Shown here one piece after another: positions 58,201 through 64,000 of a DNA stretch of 64,000 nt. The stretch covers positions 8,879,433 through 8,943,432 of the forward strand of contig NC_135120.1 of NCBI RefSeq assembly GCF_050908995.1. The letters are read 5' to 3'. This DNA comes from Andrena cerasifolii (Eukaryota; Arthropoda; Insecta; Hymenoptera; Andrenidae). The position numbers were made by a program, and so were the translations under genes. Numbering within the stretch: position 1 is the stretch's first letter; every line of letters starts with the position of its first letter. Under the pieces are notes generated by a model. That model did not search any database. It was given only the letters and a program-made list of their open reading frames with translations, and was not told the origin of the DNA.

Positions 58201-60521
58201 ATAACATTCGAATACTCAAATATTCGAATAATAACATTCGAATACTCAAATATTCGAATAATAACATTCGAATACTCAAATATTCGAATAATAACATTCG
58301 AATACTCAAATATTCGAAGTTTATTCGTAGCATTCGAATACTTATAAAATATACGAATATTAAATTATTCGAATAGTCCCAGCCCTAGTATCCACACAAT
58401 TTTAATTGCGAACCTTGCAGCAAGAGGGGTGCAGCTCCATTTAGGACACCTTTTGAGTTATGACGCGTAATATATTGTAAACAAAATTCTACTGCCTATT
58501 TCTCCTAGATTTAACGCAAATTTTGAATTTTTATTATAGAATATTTTTTCGCTAAAAATAGAAACAAAAACGTATCAATTCAACAACTACTACTTATTCT
58601 ATGAAAAAATATATTTTTCAATTAGCTTCTCTTTTCAATGTTAGATCAAAACAATAATTCTACCAGTGGCCGTAGCCGTGATGGAAAGCACCGGTTCTCG
58701 TTAGATCACCGAAGTTAAGCTTCACGAGGCGGTGTCCTGGGGAAAGATGGGAGACCACGACCTTTACTCGGGTGCGCTGCTGCTGCTGAGACCCGAAGGA
58801 GAGAGGAGGGAACAAAAAAATGGGACTATAGTTCTTTGGGAAATATAAGCAAAAAAATAAGCTTGAAACGCCATCCTGCTTAAAACACAGGAAAACAATA
58901 AAAACAAACAAACAAACAACAATAATTCTATAAACAGTGTTTCCTAATTTACTCGAATTTGGTAAAGATGGGGCTGCACCCCTCTTCCTGCAAGGTCCTC
59001 AATTGCAAACAGTGCGGGTAAGAAAAGTGCACGAGACGGGTTCATCGACCTCATGAATAACACAAAATCTGAATCACCATATCGAGAAGGCCCCTCAAAG
59101 TCTAATCTGTTATACGGTTTCACGCTTAAACTCCCATCTTTCAGCCGTTCCCTGTACTGACAGCCTGATGAATGTTAACAGAACAGCCCCCTAGTGATCG
59201 ACGTCCACTTGACGCGTAGGTGTAGCCGCGCCAAACGTGATTTACAATCGCGAGCGAGATTTTCGACAATACGGTCGTTTACAATGAACCAACGCGACCA
59301 CGTGCTCCGAGGTGACGTGCACTTTTATGCAACCCAACGTTGACCTAATACCATAACTGGCCAGTTAAAGGTATTCGCGAAATCGGCCCCAAGAGACAAC
59401 GAGCGGCGCAGTTATAAAGCAATAAATTGTTTATGACGCAGTATATCGTTGCGGGAACAGCGGGGTGTCGTCCAGCGGAAGAATAATAAAACGCTTATTG
59501 ACGATTTGCATGTAAATGCGCAGGATAATGCCCGCCCGTCCGGGCAAGCTCGCTGGAGCTATTCGCATGGAATTGAACCGCTGCGAATTCGCAGATTCGA
59601 GCGAGCACAAACGATACGATAAAACGAGTCGTGAAAAGGGGACGCTTCATTCTGCTCGCTTAGCTAGCTCATAACAAGGGAATTAATATAGTCGTTACCG
59701 TAATAGGGAGCGCGACGATTGGCCGGGCAGTGTGGTATATTTTTACGTGGAATCTCTTTGAAACGTCGGGCGCAGGGAAGCCGAGGAAGTGCAGCAGAAA
59801 ACAAATGCACATATTTAACGGGAAGGCGGGCTTCGTTGACTCGAGGGCGTTCCGACGCCCACAAATTAGTGTGCAGACACTACCGAATGCGTCGCTGGAA
59901 TTTATGTTTCAGCGGTGGATAGGCCACTTAAATAGACCAAGGTCCGAGAATCGACGATTGTTGAGTGGCTCGCGTCGAGGTTCTTTGCAATGGTCTTCGA
60001 ACGTCGCGCGCTAAGTCTTTATTTACAAAACATCGAATTAGAAGGGATTCGGGAGCGGGTCAAGTTATACGGATCGTACCATTTCTCAATATACGATTAT
60101 ACAGAATGATGCGAAGAATAAGCTGATGAATTCAGGGGCAGAATTAGTGAACAGATCTTGCAGAGTTAAAAGTATCTGACACTGAGCTTACCACGCGTAT
60201 CATCCAGTTGAAAACAAAAGCAGCCGTACTGTAATGAGTGCCATAATGGAAGGGCGGTATGCTGTCGTGCTCCCAGCCCTGAAAGCGTTCCTCGAAGTAA
60301 GCCCTCCTGCTCGGATTCAACGCTCCGATCGGCTGCCAAGGGACAGGAAAGCATTCGATTAACTGTCACAAAAAGTACCAGATTCACGTTTAACTGGCAT
60401 TGATTTACCTTCGACAAGTCACGATAGTTGCTGGGTAAACTGAGATCGAGCTCCTTCGTCTCGTAGTTGGTCAACACCCACGGGAACACTGGGTATTGGT
60501 TCAAATCGTTGTATGTTCGAC
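53518..60521 (-). CDS. rg: Neurobeachin/rugose, 3' part: BEACH domain and WD40 propeller (5' end outside window)
   Basis: Neurobeachin is a large scaffold that binds PKA regulatory subunits and controls traffic of synaptic membrane proteins; the fly gene is rugose. Exons in transcript order: 60521-60409, 60332-60192, 57671-57552, 57380-57228, 57126-57054, 55922-55738, 55235-55058, 54985-54905, 54830-54663, 54528-54265, 54162-53966, 53862-53711, 53608-53518. All junctions are GT-AG with matching phases, giving 637 residues before the TGA at 53520-53518. The first six exons carry the BEACH domain (from GRTYNDLNQYPVFPWVLTNY on) and the last seven carry WD40 repeats ending in FNRWHHEFQQRY. LRBA is the closest paralogue in vertebrates; insects usually have one gene for both. 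The preceding BEACH exon was not found up to 64000. Confidence 0.93.
55738..60521 (-). CDS. rg: rugose exons: BEACH domain
   Basis: Diagnostic BEACH blocks appear in order: NQYPVFPWVL (60521-60409), PIGALNPSRRAYFEERF and HYGTHYSTAAFV (60332-60192), GGKFDYPNRLFSSI (57671-57552), ELIPEFFFLPEML and DVELPPWA (57380-57228), FVSCQLHQWIDLIFGYKQ (57126-57054), and NVFYYLTYEGSVDL to the FGQTPSQLL end (55922-55738). The BEACH core is therefore nearly complete apart from its first part. The intron between the second and third exons (57672-60191) is 2.5 kb and contains a SINE and a hAT-like element. Confidence 0.93.
56007..56240. mobile_element. Dispersed repeat copy 1, CAGTGGCGCA left end retained
   Basis: Starts CAGTGGCGCACCC and continues with GATTAATGTAAACACG, AATTCAAGAGCTTTG, CCTAATGAATATTATTGAAT and TTCAACTCGGCTCCC. 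The same words in the same order occur at 61311-61521. The right end is lost or diverged. It lies in the rugose intron between 55923 and 57053. Confidence 0.65.
57787..58387. mobile_element. hAT-like MITE carrying a TTCGAATA minisatellite
   Basis: Ends TAGGGCTGGGACTATT and its inverted copy AATAGTCCCAGCCCTA. Flanks GTCTCCAC (57779-57786) and GTATCCAC (58388-58395) are an 8-bp duplication with one mismatch, typical of hAT insertion. The interior is almost wholly TTCGAATA/ATTCGAATA words, including the 30-bp tandem array listed separately. No coding capacity for transposase. It is in the rugose intron 57672-60191. Confidence 0.8.
58072..58316. repeat. 30-bp tandem repeat, about 8 copies
   Basis: The unit is ATTCGAATAATAAC joined to ATTCGAATACTCAAAT, 30 bp, nearly identical in all copies. 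Because 30 is divisible by three, the array is open in one - strand frame as a 10-residue repeat (FEYLSIRMLL); this is a by-product and not a gene. Not a CRISPR array: there are no unique spacers and the unit itself is direct and AT-rich. Confidence 0.93.
58663..58917 (+). mobile_element. 5S-rRNA-derived SINE
   Basis: The 5' half (about 58668-58790) resembles eukaryotic 5S rRNA: GAAAGCACCGGTTCTCGTT and AGATCACCGAAGTTAAGC match the conserved 5S core, followed by a GATGGGAGACCACG segment in the place of the usual GATGGGTGACCGCC, and a GGGTGCGCTGC end. The 3' half is unrelated and ends in (A)n(CAAA)n. A 13-bp direct duplication AACAATAATTCTA flanks it at 58650-58662 and 58918-58930. This is the structure of SINE3-class elements (5S-derived head, polymerase III promoter, A-rich tail). 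Alternatives are a processed 5S pseudogene, but the long unrelated 3' part argues against it. Confidence 0.8.
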
Positions 60522-61310
60522 CTGAAACACAGAATAAATTTTTCTAAAATTATTATTACCTACACGGATGCGAAATCTAATATTAAAGTGCAAGGATGAA
60601 TTGAAATGTCATTATCCATGTTTACGAGGTGTCTGCGTGTCATGGATGATCTAGTCGCGTGTACCACCCCGTTTCCTAAACGGGATCGCTCGTGCACGGG
60701 GTCCAGAAATAAACGAGCCATCAGCGGCTTCCTTTTAATGCGTATAATCACCGGCCTAATTTTTTGTCGAGCTCAGCCGCGGTCACTTTTCTTCCCCTGG
60801 CACCCTCTCGCCGCCACGCTCTGAGGGACGATGAAAAGCGGGTGCACGGAGGACCGCCTTCTAATTCTATTTTTACGAAATGCGCGCCACGGTTCAGGCT
60901 CGTGGGGAGCGGAGGTGTTCTCCGTTTAGTAAGCGCATAACTCAGACCGTGACGGCTAATCGTTCCTGAAATTGTCACTTCTGGAGGTCTCACTCCTCCA
61001 CCCACACCCCACCCATCTTGGAATCCCATTCCGAGATGCATTAGCGACGGCAGCGGCGACTGCAAGCCTCACTTCGTCTAATCTCCTCCCCCCCCCTGGC
61101 GCTAATTAAAACCCGTCAGCAAGTTTGTCAGCCAGAGCGCGCGTCGGATCGTTCACGTGCCCATTTAATTCGTACTACTCGCTTCCCGGATTCATCAACG
61201 GGCGAGAAGGGTAGGTATCCTCTTCATTACGCTGCGCGGGTATTCTTTCTCTTTTCACTGTACGTATTTACATACATATTGCAATAAAACCGTCCTACTG
61301 TAATACGTAC

Positions 61311-61521
61311 CCTGGCACCCTTCCAAAGAAAGAGCAAGAAGAAGATTAATGTAACCACCTCTGAAGTAATTCAAGAGCTTTGCGAAACGAAAACAAACCT
61401 CGATTTTATTCTCGAAATAAATTCTTATAATCACCTAATGAATTTAATTGAGTTTGCATTAAAAATACTTTTATCCCTTCAACTCGGCTCTCCCCGAGAT
61501 TAAATCCCGTCTGCGCCACTG
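61311..61521. mobile_element. Dispersed repeat copy 2, TGCGCCACTG right end retained
   Basis: Shares the word order of the copy at 56007-56240 (GATTAATGTAACCACC, AATTCAAGAGCTTTG, CACCTAATGAATTTAATTGA, TTCAACTCGGCTCTC) and ends TGCGCCACTG, the complement of the CAGTGGCGCA that begins copy 1. Left end truncated. Together the copies imply an element with CAGTGGCGCA inverted termini. Confidence 0.65.
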
Positions 61522-62397
61522 ACGTACCTGCTGCATACGATCCATCGATCCTTATGAGAAATAAAAGGCAGCGAAAGGGTTCTTTTTAGTTTCTCACGCA
61601 CAGTATACAGTTCCCTCGAGCCACTATCGCGACAGCGGGTCAGTCCAACGGACGAGAATAATCGCGAAGCCGCAAAATTTCGTCGGGTCCTGTCTCCGCG
61701 AAATTCACCGGATACTCGATTCGCCCGTGAACGGGAATGAAAAAGGAAGGGCGAGAAGGAAAGGGGGGAAGGGCTCTCGGCGGCGAAGTCGCGGCGCACA
61801 AGACCCGTCGTTTCTACAATGCGTCGTAAATCGTGACGCTGCACGACCGACGGTCGGACGTAAATAATAGTAAGGCCGCGTTATGCATCAAAGTGATTAT
61901 TAATGGTAGCGTCGCGGTGAGTGAGCGCTCTCAGAACGCTCCCCGACACCGGAATGCCCGCGACACACGCTCTCCCTTTCGTCTCCGCCCTCGCAGCCAC
62001 CCTTCGCAGTCGCTGCTTGCCGGCGCTTCTTACCTACTCGAGGCCCGACCACCCGTTCCACGGGGAACAACGTTATAATAAGTGCTGGCCGCGACGAGAG
62101 GCTCGTTTTTAACTCGCCACTCGGCGAGATTTAGAGAGACGTCGGCCTCCGGGGAGAAAAATCGGCAGGAAGTCCTGCGAAATGGTTACAGCCTCGGAAC
62201 TTCTGCCAGTCTCTCACGATTGGTGTCTCGGACTGCGCACACTTGGCAAAGATAGCGACGCGTCCAAAAAATAGCTGACGAAAGCATTTCCTATGGTTCC
62301 TAACTTGCAATCGAAGAGTCCTTCTGGGAAACACTGTAAGCGCCGAAATTAAAAAAAAGAATTTATAGGAAAATGTTCCACGTGCCAGTAATAATAC

Positions 62398-63168
62398 TAG
62401 GGGAGACCGGGGTAGTTGTTACATTTTTCAGTTTTTTATTTTTTATTTTGTTTGCATTCCGTATTCAATACTGTCAATGACTCTCACTTAAAGTACGTTC
62501 TTTCCTCTACTGATGACCGCTATTTTTAGGTTTTGATTTTTTACTTTTCGTTTTTTCATTTAACAGATGTTCCTGTCGTATGGATTCTCTTACGGGCGTG
62601 TTTGTTAAAATTTCTGATCTGATCTTCTTTCTTCGTACAATTGTGGTCTTTTTTCCCCTGGAAGTTCAGGAGTAACTAAAGGGTTAAATTAATAAATTAA
62701 TTACTAAATACAATGTAACAACATGCCCCTTTCCCTCTGTAACAACATGCCCCTTTTCGTATGTAACAACATGCCCTTTGTCTTGTGCAACCACTTGCCC
62801 CGGTTGACACCATTGTGTATAAAAAACTGTAAGTTCATACCAGTTTGGTGTACTCTTATGTTCTTAGTACGACTCTGTAGCTAAATGAGCACTGATTCAA
62901 ACGTGGTAATATTAATTTACATACATTTATCTGTCTGTTCGGTAGAAAAGATTTAAGTAGAAAGAGAAAAGTTACTATTAGTATCGAAAACACAAAAAAC
63001 TGTAATAAAGTGACAATGCGTGAATCGACTACAAACAAACAACATACAGAGCTGTGTATGGTTGAAACACATCAGCCACTTCATCGTCGAAGTGATAGTC
63101 CAAGCGAAAAAAATTTAAACTGCTTTGTGACAACTTGCCCCTGTAACATCTAGCCCCGGTCTCCCCTA
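62398..63168. mobile_element. DNA element with TAGGGGAGACCGGGG ends and TGTAACAACATGCCCC repeats
   Basis: The left end TAGGGGAGACCGGGGTAGTT is mirrored at the right by CCCCGGTCTCCCCTA. Inside, TGTAACAACATGCCCC occurs three times near 62715-62778 (the last ending CCCTTT), then as a degenerate TGCAACCACTTGCCCC and finally as TGTGACAACTTGCCCC and TGTAACATCTAGCCCC next to the right end. The flanking TA suits a TA target site. No transposase frame is visible. Confidence 0.72.
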
Positions 63169-64000
63169 ATATAGCGTAGAACTTGATCTTTAGCGCTTAC
63201 AGTGCTTTTTACAAGGACTCCTCAATTAGTTCAGTGGATAACGTGAAGGATATTAAGAAAAATGTAAGGAGGAATAATTGAATTCAGGTGTACCTTTCTC
63301 ACCTACCTACTTAAGTAGGAGAAGGTCGACGAAGCGCGGTGCACGAACGGTACACCCACGCGAACCGGCTCGCATCGCGACACGCAGCCCATCATATTTA
63401 CATCGACTCCACTGTCATTAATTTTTAATAAACCGATGCGACCGAGAAAAATAAAGAACGTGGATCGCATGGCGGGAGCCTGCCAGCGGGACCGGTTCGT
63501 TTTCGCAACGTGTTCTCCCGCCGGGGCCTTGCCCAATTGCGCTCTGCAGCGGCCCACGCCCGACCCCTTCCCCGCCGCCTTGCTCCCCTTGAAACCACTA
63601 TTTATTTGCGCAATTAATATATAACGCTCGTAAATACACGGCCACCCTCTGGCATCGTGCGGCGTCCTCGCCGATACGCAAATAATTACGCGTCCCTGCT
63701 GATCCTCGTCATTAAGCGCGCGTGGGCAGGCATACATTCTCCGCTCACCAGATCCGCGAGTGTCTCGCGATCGACCTTCTTTACGATCGACTATTAGCAT
63801 CCGTCCAGGACCATTCTCGTCTTCGCTCTGAGCATTCGCTTGCGATATGCCAGGCACCCGCCACGAACACGCCCCTCCGTGAAGGGTAATTACGAGCGTA
63901 CGCGGTACAACGCATACCCCTGCAACCCTTGATGCTCTCGCGGGTCGGTAAAAAAGGTAAGGGGCTTCTCGAATTTCGTGAATTTAGCTCGCGACGCGCA

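Larger units (their letters stand above)
60522..64000. other. Rugose intron or flank; no coding exon seen
   Basis: The previous BEACH exon would be expected on - with the motif just before GRTYND, but no frame in this stretch contains it. Two repeat remnants are present (61311-61521 and 62398-63168). Frames 60748-61065, 62131-62334 and 63303-63857 (all -) are compositionally biased with no recognisable domain. Confidence 0.55.

Noticed and set aside
58072..58316. CRISPR-like regular array
   Set aside because: Units are contiguous with no unique spacers, and the genome is eukaryotic.
58067..58333. 88-residue repeat protein FEYLSIRMLL on -
   Set aside because: It is the translation of the 30-bp minisatellite inside a transposon; no promoter, splice sites or domain.
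58663..58790. Functional 5S rRNA gene
   Set aside because: The core is diverged in its 3' half and fused to a SINE-type tail with target duplications, so it is a retroposon and not a 5S gene.
62131..62334. Possible upstream rugose BEACH exon
   Set aside because: Translation has none of the expected BEACH motif before GRTYND and the phase does not fit.
63303..63857. 184-residue frame on -
   Set aside because: No domain and no phase-compatible join to the rugose exon at 60521; composition is that of GC-rich intron.

Overview
The window is a stretch of animal nuclear genome, most likely from an insect and probably a hymenopteran (bee or ant). Four protein families can be followed exon by exon through GT-AG introns: a GRXCR-type cysteine-rich protein, a synaptotagmin, adenylate kinase 7 and a neurobeachin/rugose BEACH-WD40 protein. 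The introns carry short non-autonomous DNA transposons. There is no bacterial or viral gene content, and most open frames here are chance frames in introns or untranslated sequence. The taxonomic call is an inference from protein similarity recalled from memory.

Layout. The last coding exon of a GRXCR-like gene lies at 1436-1609 (+). A gene-poor, CpG-rich interval follows. A synaptotagmin (Syt-alpha/beta-like) then runs on + from 8621 to 43978: exon 1 is followed by a 29.8 kb intron and eight exons encoding a membrane anchor and two C2 domains. Inside that first intron, on the opposite strand, sits a complete 12-exon adenylate kinase 7 gene (33376 down to 13204, 884 codons), whose splice phases all close. 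After the synaptotagmin stop there is a 9.5 kb tail-to-tail interval. The 3' part of a neurobeachin/rugose gene occupies 60521 down to 53518 on the - strand (13 exons, BEACH domain plus WD40 propeller); its 5' exons lie beyond the right edge.

The intronic and intergenic DNA holds at least ten repeat insertions recognisable from inverted ends: TA-flanked elements with terminal inverted repeats, long fold-back elements, hAT-like elements with 8-bp near-identical target duplications, one piggyBac-like fold-back ending 16 nt from an AK7 splice acceptor, and a 5S-rRNA-derived SINE with a 13-bp target duplication. An hAT-like element carries eight copies of a 30-bp minisatellite.

Functionally the genes are not an operon or pathway. 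Synaptotagmin and neurobeachin both act in neuronal membrane traffic, while AK7 and GRXCR relate to cilia and sensory hair structures in animals. The nested antisense arrangement of AK7 inside the synaptotagmin gene is the main structural feature.
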